From an uncultured Fibrobacter sp. (GTDB taxonomy: Bacteria > Fibrobacterota > Fibrobacteria > Fibrobacterales > Fibrobacteraceae), in NCBI GenBank assembly GCA_934699585.1, contig CAKUWY010000002.1:62001-126000 (forward strand): a DNA stretch of 64,000 nucleotides, written 5' to 3'. Position numbers and translations under genes: made by a program. Every line of letters starts with the position of its first letter. The stretch's first letter is position 1. The notes beneath the pieces were generated by a model. It did no database searches and was not told the DNA's origin. It saw only the letters and a program-made list of their open reading frames with translations. This document shows, piece by piece, positions 16,725 to 25,363 of this stretch.

Positions 16725-17872
16725 GCGAGCAAATTCTTTTCTATTTGCAGATATCCTTCTGGGTGCTACTCATCCTCTTTGTCCACTGCTATGTGCTGTT
16801 TCCCATCACACTGCCATTCGTTAGCGAAATTTTCAAACGAAAGGAAACCGAAAACAAGGCCGACTGCGACACACCCAAAGTGTCCATATTGATTTCTGCG
16901 TACAACGAAGAAGCTGTTATCGAACGGAAGATCCAGAACCTGCTGGAACTGGACTACCCTAAGGACAAACTGGAAATTCTCATCGGCGACGATGGCTCTA
17001 CGGACAAAACCGTTGAAATCGTAGAACGGTACAAGGACCAGGGCATCACTCTCGTCAAAGCCCCACAGAATGCAGGCAAGGCCGCCATGCTGAACCGCCT
17101 GGAAAAAAAAGCTTCCGGCGAAATCCTCCTTTTCTGCGACGCCAACACCATGCTGTTCCCAAACGTGGTGCGCAAGCTTACCGACCCGTTCAAAGACAAG
17201 AAAATTGGGTGCGCCTGCGGACACCTGATTCTTACCGACAAGAGCGGTACTGAACTGGGGCGTGGCGAAAGCGCCTACTGGGACCTGGAATCCGAAATCA
17301 AGAAGTTCGAGGGCATGATGGACCTGCTCATCGGTGGTAACGGAGCCCTTTACGCCATCCGCAAGGAACTCTACACCGACTTGCCCACCAAGAAAAGCGT
17401 CATGGACGACTTTTTCGTTACCACTAAAATTTTGCAGAAGGGCTACTATTGCACCTTCATTTCTAGCGCCATCGGAGCCGAACAGACCTCCAAGGAAACC
17501 ATCGGGGAATACCGCCGAAAAGTCCGCATCGGCCGCGCCAACTTCAACTACCTGCTTTCGTACCTGCCGCTCCTGAACCCATTCAGGCCTCTGCGATGCT
17601 ACCTGTTTTTCTCGCACAAGATTTTGCGCTGGTTTTCGCCCCACATTTTCATCTTGCTATTCCTTGTAAACATTCCTCTAGCCTGGTACTTTAGCCTCTA
17701 TCGTATTTCGCTCGGCATATTGTTCGGATTCTTGCTGGTAGGGCTTTTCAAGATTATTCCCGGAGCCTATTATTTCTTGTCCATGAACATGGCCATGCTC
17801 AAGGGATTTTTCCTTTCCTTCGGCAAGGAAAAGTCTGGTGGGTGGACCAGAGAAGCCCGCACCGACGAGTAG
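16721..17872 (+). CDS. Membrane glycosyltransferase, family 2
   Basis: This 383-residue inverting GT-A enzyme has one transmembrane helix near residues 8-32 and several at about 300-365. Between them lie the GT2 motifs: VSILISAYNEE, the nucleotide-sugar Asp pair in IGDDGSTDKT, DANTMLFPN, GGNGALYAIRKELY, the catalytic-base region MDDFFVTTKIL and an EYRRKVRIGRANFN segment at the QxxRW position. This is the processive-type layout of chitin, hyaluronan or poly-GlcNAc synthases, so it probably elongates a surface polysaccharide or glycolipid. It is last in the clpP operon, with a 4-base overlap to the thioredoxin gene. The sugar cannot be told. Confidence 0.88.
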   Translation: MSEQILFYLQISFWVLLILFVHCYVLFPITLPFVSEIFKRKETENKADCDTPKVSILISAYNEEAVIERKIQNLLELDYPKDKLEILIGDDGSTDKTVEIVERYKDQGITLVKAPQNAGKAAMLNRLEKKASGEILLFCDANTMLFPNVVRKLTDPFKDKKIGCACGHLILTDKSGTELGRGESAYWDLESEIKKFEGMMDLLIGGNGALYAIRKELYTDLPTKKSVMDDFFVTTKILQKGYYCTFISSAIGAEQTSKETIGEYRRKVRIGRANFNYLLSYLPLLNPFRPLRCYLFFSHKILRWFSPHIFILLFLVNIPLAWYFSLYRISLGILFGFLLVGLFKIIPGAYYFLSMNMAMLKGFFLSFGKEKSGGWTREARTDE

Positions 17873-17990
17873 AACGCGATGTGGCGTGCGAAATGTGACG
17901 TGTGAAGCAATCTCAAACCAAATTTGTCATCCCAGGCTCAACCGAGAATCTCCTTGCGTCGTCAGAAATTGTATATTTAAGTATAGCTAT

Positions 17991-18449
17991 ATGAAACGAA
18001 TCCTGACCGCCATCTTGTTCACCCTGGTTTTTACCGCCTTACCGGCGAACGCCTTTACCATGGACGTACAGGCTGGCGTTGTCAATCACGCAAGTGAAAT
18101 CACTACCTTCAACCTGAATATCTATGGCCACCTGTGGTACCGTATAGACCAGATGCTGTTCGTAGGCATAGGTAGCGGCTATCAAGAAATTGACAATGTT
18201 GGCCTGGTTCCTGTAAGCGGTGCCCTCTGGATTCGCCTGCCCATCGGGAGTCAAATACTGCCTGTGGCCACAGGCGACATCGGCTACCTTATCGGGAGCG
18301 ACCATCAGCTATTCTGGAAAGTCGGCGGCGGGCTGGATATCAAGAACGGGGACTATTCTTCTATCCTTGTCATGGGCGGCTACGAATTTTTGGACCATGT
18401 GGGCAAGGGCTACGTCTATCTCCAGGCGGGAATCCTTGTTGAAATCTAA
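17991..18449 (+). CDS. Small outer-membrane beta-barrel-like protein
   Basis: The ATG at 17991 starts a clear signal peptide (MKRILTAILFTLVF...PANA|F). The longer open frame back to 17838 runs through the previous gene and a repeat and is discarded. The mature part (about 130 residues) alternates hydrophobic and polar residues with Gly and aromatics (LNIYGHLWYRIDQMLFVGIGSGYQ, split by turns) and ends with the aromatic-rich YVYLQAGILVEI, as in outer-membrane beta-barrels. There is no exact family match. The gap to gtrA is 18 bases, so they may be co-transcribed. Confidence 0.7.
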   Translation: MKRILTAILFTLVFTALPANAFTMDVQAGVVNHASEITTFNLNIYGHLWYRIDQMLFVGIGSGYQEIDNVGLVPVSGALWIRLPIGSQILPVATGDIGYLIGSDHQLFWKVGGGLDIKNGDYSSILVMGGYEFLDHVGKGYVYLQAGILVEI

Positions 18450-18467
18450 AGCTCAACGGCTTTTCCC

Positions 18468-18899
18468 GTGATTCATTTTTTCAAATACAACATTATCGGA
18501 GTATTGAACACCCTCATCACTCTTGCGGTGGTCTGGGTGCTACACCAGATGTTGGACTGGAACGTGGAACTGTCCAATTTCTTAGGTTTTGTAGCGGGAG
18601 GCTGTAACAGCTACCTGTGCAACCGCATCTGGAATTTCAAGAGCCACAACAAGAAGCGCTCAGAAATCATCCGGTTCGTAGTTGTGTTCCTGATGTCGTA
18701 CGGCTTGAACTTGCTGGCGCTGGAACTTGCCGCCTACACCCTCGCAAACGCCGCCTGGTGTGCAATCTTTACAGCTTGGATTTCACAATTCATGAAACCC
18801 ACCTATTTCGCCAACATTGTGGCCAACGTGGTGTACGTGCTGGTGAGTTTTACGCTTTATAAAAAGTGGGTGTTCAAGGCCGCGCCAAAACAGAGCTAG
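18468..18899 (+). CDS. GtrA-like membrane protein
   Basis: This 143-residue protein has four hydrophobic helices (YNIIGVLNTLITLAVVWVL, LSNFLGFVAGGCNSYL, FVVVFLMSYGLNLLALELA, ANIVANVVYVLVSFTLY). The first carries the GtrA-family pattern FFKYNIIGVLNT, and the C-terminal KKWVF motif is also typical. GtrA proteins are thought to help polyprenyl-linked sugars cross the membrane. The start is GTG at 18468 with no strong ribosome binding site. The stop overlaps the convergent epimerase stop (shared CTAG at 18896-18899). It fits functionally with the glycosyltransferase upstream and the epimerase downstream. Confidence 0.87.
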   Translation: MIHFFKYNIIGVLNTLITLAVVWVLHQMLDWNVELSNFLGFVAGGCNSYLCNRIWNFKSHNKKRSEIIRFVVVFLMSYGLNLLALELAAYTLANAAWCAIFTAWISQFMKPTYFANIVANVVYVLVSFTLYKKWVFKAAPKQS

Positions 18900-19858
18900 C
18901 AGTTATATCCCTTGAACCACTCGGCAAAGGCCTTGATGCCTGTGTCCAAATCGGTATCTGCCGTATAGCCTACATCTTGTTCCAGAGCCTTCGTATCTGC
19001 CCAGGTAACCTCTACGTCGCCAGGCTGCATGGGCATGTAAATCTTTTCGGCGGTCTTTCCCAAATGCTTCTCGAGAGTCTGTACAAAGTCCAGCAGATTC
19101 ACCGGATCACCATGACCGATGTTGTACAGGCGGCATTCCTTCTTGCCGATTCCCGCTTCGAACACGCGGACCACGCCCTGAGCAATATCATCGATGTAGG
19201 TAAAGTCCCGCATCATGTTCCCGTTGTTGAAAATCTTGATGGGCCTGTCGTGCAAAATGGCATCTGCAAAAAGCCAGGGCGCCATGTCGGGCCTGCCCCA
19301 CGGGCCATAAACAGTAAAGAACCTTAGGCCGGTAGCATTAATCTTGTAAAGGTGGTGGTAGGTTTCCGCCATCAGCTCGTTGCTGCGCTTGGTAGCGGCG
19401 TACAAGCTAGAAGGCATGCAGACCGGGTCTTCGGTACAAAAAGGAGTCTTGGTGTTTCGTCCATAGACGCTGCTAGAAGAGGCGTAGGTCAGGTGCTCCA
19501 CCGGATTGAAACGGCAGCCTTCCAAAATGTTCAGGAATCCCGTGATGTTGCTGTCGATATAGGCCTGGGGATTCACCAGGCTGTAGCGCACGCCCGCCTG
19601 CGCACCCAAATGAATAACACCATCAAAATGTTCCCGTTCAAAGAGTCCCTTGATGGAGGCGGCATCGGAAAGGTCCATCTTCTCGAAGCGGAAATCCGGA
19701 TTGTCCAAGCGTTTTAGGCGATCTTCTTTAAGCGAAACCTGATAATAATCGTTCAGGTTGTCGATACCTACGACCTCGTAACCCTTGGAAAGAAGGATTA
19801 ATGAAACTTCGCAACCGATGAAACCTGCGGCACCTGTAACCAAGACTTTCTTAGACAT
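18896..19858 (-). CDS. NAD-dependent sugar-nucleotide epimerase (UDP-glucuronate 4-epimerase type)
   Basis: This 320-residue extended SDR starts at the ATG at 19858 (MSKKVLVTGAAGFIG). The longer frame upstream is not coding. The NAD-binding GAAGFIGCEV is at residues 9-18, and the catalytic Ser-Tyr-Lys lies in SSLYAATKRSNE. VYGRNTKTPF, FFTVYGPWGRPDMAPW and RDFTYIDDIAQGV are characteristic of the UDP-glucuronate 4-epimerase (CapI) group, which makes UDP-galacturonate for surface glycans. It is convergent with gtrA with overlapping stops. UDP-glucose 4-epimerase is a less likely reading. Confidence 0.9.
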   Translation of the reverse strand: MSKKVLVTGAAGFIGCEVSLILLSKGYEVVGIDNLNDYYQVSLKEDRLKRLDNPDFRFEKMDLSDAASIKGLFEREHFDGVIHLGAQAGVRYSLVNPQAYIDSNITGFLNILEGCRFNPVEHLTYASSSSVYGRNTKTPFCTEDPVCMPSSLYAATKRSNELMAETYHHLYKINATGLRFFTVYGPWGRPDMAPWLFADAILHDRPIKIFNNGNMMRDFTYIDDIAQGVVRVFEAGIGKKECRLYNIGHGDPVNLLDFVQTLEKHLGKTAEKIYMPMQPGDVEVTWADTKALEQDVGYTADTDLDTGIKAFAEWFKGYNC

Positions 19859-19895
19859 AAAAACGCTCCGAATGACGCCTTTCAAAAGATAAAAA

Positions 19896-19919
19896 AAGAC
19901 GGCCATTACGGCCGTCTTC
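19896..19919 (-). terminator. Terminator of the OmpA-family gene
   Basis: On the minus strand AAGACGGCC and GGCCGTCTT pair around a short loop and are followed by TTTTTTT. It lies 18 bases after the OmpA-family stop. Confidence 0.85.
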
Positions 19920-19937
19920 TTTTTCAAATGGGTTTGA

Positions 19938-22232
19938 TTACTTCTCGAAAGGAACCAGTTCCACGCGGCGGTTCTGCTTACGCCCGTGCTTGCTTCCGTT
20001 GCTTGCGATGGGCTTCTCGCTGCCGTAACCCACAGCACGGAGGCGGCTGGCGTCAATGCCCTGCTGGATGAAGTAATCCACCACAGCCTGGGCCCTGGCC
20101 TGAGACAGTTCCTTGTTCTTTTCGGCCTTACCTACGTTGTCGGTATGGCCCTGGACTTCCAGGTTAGAAGAAGGAATATCCTTCAGAAGAGCCACAATGT
20201 CGTTGAGAGTGCCGTAGCTGTCCTTGGTGAACTTGGTGGAGTTGGTCTGGAACTGGATACCCTGTTTCAGCTTGTTCAGGTCCTGCTTCTTGTTCAGCGG
20301 GCAACCCTTGGCATCCACCTTCACACCTTCCAGGGTGTAGGGGCACTTGTCCTGATGGTCAGGCACGCCATCGTGGTCAATGTCCATGGGGCAACCGGTG
20401 CTGTCCACCTGAATGTCCTTTTCGGTGTTCGGGCACTTGTCAAGGCCGTCAAACACGCCGTCCTTGTCGGTATCGATGGGGCAGCCCGTGCTGTCAACCA
20501 CCACCCCTTCCTTGGTGTTGGGGCACTTGTCCAAATCGTCGGCTACGCCGTCCTTGTCAAAGTCGGAAATACAACCGGTGCTATCTACGGAGGAGCCTTC
20601 CGGAGTGTTGGGGCACTTGTCCAGAGCATCAGGCACGCCGTCCTTGTCGGCATCGGCGGTACAACCGGTACTATCTACAGGCGTGCCGGGCTTGGTGTTC
20701 GGGCACTTGTCCAAAGCGTCGGGAATGCCGTCGCCATCGCGGTCGCCTTCGCAGCCTTCGGCATTCACTTCAGCGCCTTCCGGAGTGTTCGGGCACTTGT
20801 CCAGATCGTCGGGAACGCCGTCCTTGTCGGTATCGGCAGCACAACCCGTGCTATCGACCTTGGCGCCGGCCTTGGTGTTCGGGCAACGGTCATCGGCATC
20901 GGGGATTCCGTCCTTGTCAAAGTCGCTTTCGCATCCGGTGGCGTCAATCTGGCGGCCTTCCTTGGTGTTCGGGCACTTGTCCAGACCATCGGGAACGCCA
21001 TCCTTGTCGCTGTCCATGGGGCAGCCCACAGAATCGACGGTCGCACCAGCAATGGTGTTGGCACAGATATCCACACCGTCAGGCACGCCGTCCTTGTCGG
21101 TATCCAGGGGGCAACCCACGGAATCGACCTTCACGCCAGCCAGGGTGTGCAGGCACTTATCCTTTTCATCAGCTACACCATCCTTGTCCTCGTCCTTTTT
21201 CTTGGAGGAATTCTTTCCGCCAAACCGCCAAGTAAGAGAAGCCGTTCCTGCAAAAAGCGGAGTCGGCGTGTAGTAATAAGAACTTACACGGCCATCTTCG
21301 TCAACATACTTGACCTTGTAGTTCTTGCTGCCTTTCATTTCCTCGTCACCATCGAAGGTGATGTTCTTAAGGGCACGGACAGCCACATCAAGGCCCATAG
21401 CAAAGTCAACATTGAAGGGCAGGTGGAAACGGAAACCCGGAGTCAGGAGCATGGGGTCAGCCAAGGGATCTACGGGGTAGCCGTTGTCTTCGACACGCAT
21501 TTCTCCGGAGAATTCAACAAAGATGTCCATAAATTCCACCGGCATCACGTTGATACCTGTGCCATAGACAAAGACCACCGGCAGGTCATGGTCAACCGTA
21601 TAGACGATACCGGCATTGCCGTTCCAACGGACGGGAACGCCAGCATTCATCAAGTCCAAGGAGAGGATCAAGTTGCCGCCTATACCGAAGGCATTGGAGG
21701 TGAAAGGATGGGTTTCACCCTTGCCGTTCAAGTACCAGGCATGACGGGGGCGAACACCGGCAGCTTCTTCACCGGAGGGCACATAGGCATCCACCTGCAC
21801 GGCTGCGGAGAAAAGCCTCTTTTCGTTATCGAAGGGGAAACGAACCTTGAACCAAACGTTCAAGTCGCCACGGCTGGTGGTCCACATATTATTAGAACCA
21901 GAAGGGCCATTGGACTTGGCATGTTCATAATACAGGGGCAGATTCAAGCCCAAGTCAACCATGTCATATAGACCCACGGAAGCGTTTATGTTTCCAGAAA
22001 GAGACGGATCCCAATCGTTAAAACCGTATGTCTTGCCGTCAGAAGTGTAGTTACCGCCACGGCTCAGGGACCAGGCGTCAATAGCGATGTTACCGCCTGT
22101 ACCAATGGAGAAACCCATCTGGCCATTGGTCTTGGCATTGTACTGATGGATACCGTCAGTACCACCCTGGATGCCCGCCTGGGCAAATGCGAGGCCGCAA
22201 GCTAGGAGCGACAGAGTTATTATCTTTTTCAT
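19938..22232 (-). CDS. OmpA-family outer-membrane protein with ten TSP3 repeats
   Basis: This 764-residue protein starts with a signal peptide (MKKIITLSLLACGLAFAQA). Residues about 20-340 form a predicted beta-barrel (WSLSRGGNYTSDG, ASLTWRFGG). Residues 347-646 are ten 30-residue thrombospondin type 3 repeats of the form DxDxDGVPDxxDKCPNT..G..VDSTGC, which bind Ca2+ and make a stiff periplasmic rod. Residues about 655-764 are an OmpA peptidoglycan-binding domain (VQGHTDNVGKAEKN, LSQARAQAVVDYF, VGYGSEKPIASN, GRKQNRRVEL). It anchors the outer membrane to the wall, and similar OmpA proteins are abundant in Fibrobacter envelopes. It is a single gene with its own terminator. Confidence 0.93.
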   Translation of the reverse strand: MKKIITLSLLACGLAFAQAGIQGGTDGIHQYNAKTNGQMGFSIGTGGNIAIDAWSLSRGGNYTSDGKTYGFNDWDPSLSGNINASVGLYDMVDLGLNLPLYYEHAKSNGPSGSNNMWTTSRGDLNVWFKVRFPFDNEKRLFSAAVQVDAYVPSGEEAAGVRPRHAWYLNGKGETHPFTSNAFGIGGNLILSLDLMNAGVPVRWNGNAGIVYTVDHDLPVVFVYGTGINVMPVEFMDIFVEFSGEMRVEDNGYPVDPLADPMLLTPGFRFHLPFNVDFAMGLDVAVRALKNITFDGDEEMKGSKNYKVKYVDEDGRVSSYYYTPTPLFAGTASLTWRFGGKNSSKKKDEDKDGVADEKDKCLHTLAGVKVDSVGCPLDTDKDGVPDGVDICANTIAGATVDSVGCPMDSDKDGVPDGLDKCPNTKEGRQIDATGCESDFDKDGIPDADDRCPNTKAGAKVDSTGCAADTDKDGVPDDLDKCPNTPEGAEVNAEGCEGDRDGDGIPDALDKCPNTKPGTPVDSTGCTADADKDGVPDALDKCPNTPEGSSVDSTGCISDFDKDGVADDLDKCPNTKEGVVVDSTGCPIDTDKDGVFDGLDKCPNTEKDIQVDSTGCPMDIDHDGVPDHQDKCPYTLEGVKVDAKGCPLNKKQDLNKLKQGIQFQTNSTKFTKDSYGTLNDIVALLKDIPSSNLEVQGHTDNVGKAEKNKELSQARAQAVVDYFIQQGIDASRLRAVGYGSEKPIASNGSKHGRKQNRRVELVPFEK
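20295..21194 (-). repeat. Ten 90-bp tandem repeats coding TSP3 units
   Basis: Ten contiguous 90-base units inside the OmpA-family gene share blocks such as GTTCGGGCACTTGTCC on the plus strand. They encode 30-residue Asp-rich Ca2+-binding repeats. The number could change by recombination. Confidence 0.9.
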
Positions 22233-22379
22233 GAATAAATCCCCTAGATTTATAACTTCAAAAAAATTATAGCAAAATTTTCAGTTATTGTTCACAAAAA
22301 TTTAACTTTGTCGGAGAATGCCGCGAAATCAAGGCGTTTTCGGCAACCAGAAGGTATTTACGGGAATCAAAACAAGGTG

Positions 22380-23132
22380 ATGTCAAACGATTTGCCCATA
22401 CTTTCCATCGAAAACCTGCGTCGGGACTTCAAGATGGGCTCCGAGACGGTTCACGCCCTGCGGGGCGTGTCTTTCGACATTTTTCCGGGGCAGTTCGTGA
22501 CCATCATGGGCACCAGCGGGTCGGGCAAGTCCACCATGCTGAACATATTGGGTTGCATGGACAAGCCCACCTCCGGCCATTATATTTTGGACGGGGAGCA
22601 CACCGAAAAACTTTCCCGGGACGCCCTGGCCCGTATCCGGGGCAAAAAAATCGGGTTCGTATTCCAGAACTACAACCTGCTAAACCGAACCACCGCCGTC
22701 GAGAACGTGGAGCTCCCCCTGCTTTATAACTCAGGAGTGTCTTCGTCGGAGCGTCGCCGTCGGGCCCTGGAAGCCCTCGATATGGTGGGGCTTTCCGACC
22801 GCGTGAATCACCTACCCAACCAGATGTCCGGTGGACAGCAGCAGCGGGTGGCTATAGCCCGGGCCCTGGTGAACGACCCCGTTATCATTTTGGCAGACGA
22901 AGCTACCGGAAACCTGGACACCCGAACCAGTTACGAAATCATGATGATTTTCCAGGAACTGCACAGGAAGGGGAAAACCATCGCCTTCGTGACCCACGAA
23001 CCCGACATCGCCACCTTCAGCGAACGCACCATCACGCTCAGGGACGGCCTTGTCAAGAAAGACGAAACCCACGAAATGCAAGACGCAAAAGCCGCCTTCG
23101 ATGCACTCCCCCCTCCGGAGGAATTTGATTGA
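22380..23132 (+). CDS. ABC transporter ATP-binding protein (MacB/LolD type)
   Basis: This 250-residue ATPase energises the permease encoded next. The ATG at 22380 is chosen, since the frame upstream (from 22308) has no ribosome binding site and no homology. Walker A is GTSGSGKST, the Q-loop is VFQNYNLLNR, the signature is MSGGQQQRVAIARAL, Walker B is VIILADEATGNLD, and the H-loop is VTHEPDIATFSERT. This is the pattern of the MacB/LolD/FtsE group, which exports lipoproteins, peptides or macrolides. The C-terminal 25 residues are charged. The permease starts 147 bases later, with a repeat element in the gap. Confidence 0.92.
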   Translation: MSNDLPILSIENLRRDFKMGSETVHALRGVSFDIFPGQFVTIMGTSGSGKSTMLNILGCMDKPTSGHYILDGEHTEKLSRDALARIRGKKIGFVFQNYNLLNRTTAVENVELPLLYNSGVSSSERRRRALEALDMVGLSDRVNHLPNQMSGGQQQRVAIARALVNDPVIILADEATGNLDTRTSYEIMMIFQELHRKGKTIAFVTHEPDIATFSERTITLRDGLVKKDETHEMQDAKAAFDALPPPEEFD

Positions 23133-23139
23133 TGAGTCC

Positions 23140-23275
23140 ATCTTCGTCATCCTCACCCATTCGGCCTTGCTCAGGGCAGGCTCCGGTGAGGATCCACTGG
23201 TTGTTTTCTAGCAGATTCTCGCCTGCGCGAGAATGACATCTCGAAACAAACATCTCACATTCCACATTCCACACC
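23140..23275. repeat. Intergenic repeat between the ABC genes
   Basis: TTCGTCATCCTCACC...GGTGAGGATCCAC and TTCTCGCCTGCGCGAGAATGACAT form two imperfect hairpins. They are followed by a CACATTCCACATTCCACA tract, which also appears (CTCACATTCCACATC) at about 24627. The element splits an ABC transporter gene pair, so it probably forms part of their message. Confidence 0.6.
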
Positions 23276-23279
23276 CCTT

Positions 23280-24485
23280 ATGAACCCACTTACCCTCGCA
23301 AAGATTTCTCTTCGTGCCCTGATGCGCAACCGCATGCGCACCTTCCTTTCGGTGCTGGGTATCGTTATTGGCGTGGCAGCGGTGATTACCATGGTGGCCA
23401 TGGGCGAAGGGTCGCGCCAGTCCATCAAGGAACAGATGACTAGCATGGGCACAAACGCCATCATCGTCATGCCCAACTGGAACAGGCGTGGCGGGGTGCA
23501 GGCGGAATCTTCCGAAATGCTAGAGGAAAAGGACCTTATCGCCATCCGGGAAAACGCCACCTACATAAACGGCGTTTCTCCCATGATTACCGTGAACGGG
23601 CAAGCCATCGTAGGAAACAACAACTCCCCCACTACTTTGAGCGGCATCTCTGCCGACTACCTCAAGATTCGCAATTACGAAATTGAAGACGGCGTGATGT
23701 TCGACGACGACGCCGACCGCATGGCAAAAGTCTGCGTTATCGGCCAGACGGTGGTGAAAAATCTCTTTGCAGGCGAAAACCCCATCGGCAAGACCATCCG
23801 CTACAAGAGCATTCCGCTAAAAGTCATCGGCACCTTGAAATCAAAAGGCTCCGGAGATTTCGGGCAGGACAACGACGACGTAATTTTTACGCCCTACCAG
23901 ACCGTAATGCGCAGGTTTTCGGCCACCACCAATATCCGGCAGATTTACGCCAACTCTATCGGCGAGGGCTATGCCGAAAAAGCCACCGCAGAAATCATGA
24001 CCATTTTGAAAGAACGCCGGAACTGGACCAAGCCCACGGACCCCTTCAGGGTTTTCACCCAAGAAGAAATGATCCAAATGGTCACCAGCACTTCGGACAT
24101 GCTGGCGCTGGTGCTGACCGTTATCGCAGGCATTAGCTTGTTTGTAGGCGGTATCGGCATCATGAATATCATGTACGTGTCGGTTACCGAGCGCACCAAG
24201 GAAATCGGCCTCCGCATGGCCATAGGCGCTCGCGGTCGCGACATCTTGATGCAGTTCCTGTTCGAATCGGTGACCATCAGCCTCATGGGAGGCGTCATAG
24301 GGATTCTCCTCGGGGTGGCTGCTTCGCAGATTGTAAAGACGGTTATGGGCTGGCCCATGATCGTGTCGTTTGCAAGCGTAATCATCAGCTTTGCCGTATG
24401 CTTTGCCACGGGAGTCTTTTTCGGGTGGTACCCTGCCCGCAAGGCCAGCCGCCTAGACCCGATTGAAGCACTAAGGTACGAGTGA
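23280..24485 (+). CDS. ABC transporter permease (MacB/FtsX type)
   Basis: This 401-residue permease starts MNPLTLAKISLRALMRNRMRT with a helix (TFLSVLGIVIGVAAVITMVAMG), followed by a periplasmic MacB-like core domain of about 220 residues (INGVSPMITVNGQ, AGENPIGKTIRYKSIPLKVIG). Three C-terminal helices form the FtsX domain, with GGIGIMNIMYVSVTERTKEI and the ending FFGWYPARKASRLDPIEALRYE typical of MacB. No adaptor or outer-membrane channel gene is adjacent, so any partner is elsewhere. The substrate is unknown. Confidence 0.92.
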   Translation: MNPLTLAKISLRALMRNRMRTFLSVLGIVIGVAAVITMVAMGEGSRQSIKEQMTSMGTNAIIVMPNWNRRGGVQAESSEMLEEKDLIAIRENATYINGVSPMITVNGQAIVGNNNSPTTLSGISADYLKIRNYEIEDGVMFDDDADRMAKVCVIGQTVVKNLFAGENPIGKTIRYKSIPLKVIGTLKSKGSGDFGQDNDDVIFTPYQTVMRRFSATTNIRQIYANSIGEGYAEKATAEIMTILKERRNWTKPTDPFRVFTQEEMIQMVTSTSDMLALVLTVIAGISLFVGGIGIMNIMYVSVTERTKEIGLRMAIGARGRDILMQFLFESVTISLMGGVIGILLGVAASQIVKTVMGWPMIVSFASVIISFAVCFATGVFFGWYPARKASRLDPIEALRYE

Positions 24486-24720
24486 TGAGTTGTGAGTGAT
24501 GAGTCTTAAAAACAAGTCTCCTTCGTCATGTTCGCGGAGGCGAACATCTGCTTGCTGTTTATCAAGCGGATCTCCGACCAAAGCCTGCCCTGAGCTTGTC
24601 GAATGGGTCGGGGATGACGTTTTTCGCGCCTCACATTCCACATCTTCCTACCCCCTAGATCCTAGCCCCTAAATCCTAGCCCCTACCCCCTACAACCTAC
24701 CACCTATTACCTATATTCAT
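24486..24720. repeat. Composite intergenic repeat tract
   Basis: In order it holds a GAGTGATGAGTTGTGAGTG tract, a GTCATGTTCGCGG...GGTCGGGGATGACG element with an inner GAACATCTGC block (also at 26488), a CTCACATTCCACATC tract, and CCCCTAGATCCTAGCCCC units. All four modules recur elsewhere in the window in other combinations. It is noncoding. Confidence 0.6.
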
Positions 24721-24723
24721 AGC

Positions 24724-25350
24724 ATGAACCTTCTCGAATTTCTAAAACCAATGCCGGTCGTGGGCATTCTCCGCGACATTCCTCAGGGCGCCGAAGAAGC
24801 CTGCGTAGAAACCGCCGCCAAGTGTGGACTCAAGGCCATCGAGGTCACCATGAACACTGCCGCTGCCACCAGCATCATCAAAAAGCTCAAGGACTGCGCT
24901 GGGTCTTATGGAATATTGGTAGGGGCAGGCACGGTCCGGCACGAAAGCGACCTGGAAAAGGCCGTAAACGCCGGGGCGGAATTCATCGTGACCCCCAACA
25001 CCCGCAAAGAAATCATTCGTCTCTCCAACACGGCAGGAATCCCCATTATTCCCGGAGCGCTTTCCCCTACCGAGGTGCAGAAGGCATACGACCTGGGCGC
25101 CGCAGCCGTGAAAGTTTTCCCGGTGAACTGCGTAGGCGGCCCCGAATACATCAAGGCACTGCGAGGGCCTTTCCGTGATATTCCCCTGATGGCCTGTGGC
25201 GGCGTAAATCCACAAAACGCCAAGGCCTACATGGAAGCGGGCGCAAACCTGGTATCTTTTGGCGGGAGCATCTTTAACCCAACGCTTATGTCAAGTGGCA
25301 ACTGGGACGAAATCGAAATCCGACTGACGGCGCTCTTACAAGCGATTTAG
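24724..25350 (+). CDS. eda: KDPG/KHG aldolase
   Basis: This 208-residue class I aldolase cleaves 2-keto-3-deoxy-6-phosphogluconate to pyruvate and glyceraldehyde-3-phosphate (Entner-Doudoroff pathway or uronate catabolism). The catalytic Glu is in AIEVTMNT, and the Schiff-base Lys is in AAAVKVFPVN. GAGTVRHESDLEKA, EFIVTPNT and SFGGSIF are the phosphate- and substrate-binding loops. The length is normal. Galacturonate from pectin would enter here after phosphorylation of KDG, but no KDG kinase is in the window and the pectinase genes are 10 kb away. It is a single gene between repeat tracts. Confidence 0.92.
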   Translation: MNLLEFLKPMPVVGILRDIPQGAEEACVETAAKCGLKAIEVTMNTAAATSIIKKLKDCAGSYGILVGAGTVRHESDLEKAVNAGAEFIVTPNTRKEIIRLSNTAGIPIIPGALSPTEVQKAYDLGAAAVKVFPVNCVGGPEYIKALRGPFRDIPLMACGGVNPQNAKAYMEAGANLVSFGGSIFNPTLMSSGNWDEIEIRLTALLQAI

Positions 25351-25363
25351 TCCTACAAAAATT

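Noticed and set aside
20295..21194. Possible CRISPR-like regular repeats
   Set aside because: The 90-bp units are contiguous protein-coding repeats without unique spacers, and no cas genes are present.
19986..21971. A 661-codon plus-strand frame with repeats
   Set aside because: It is the antisense of the TSP3 repeats of the OmpA-family gene. The repeats explain the long open frame.
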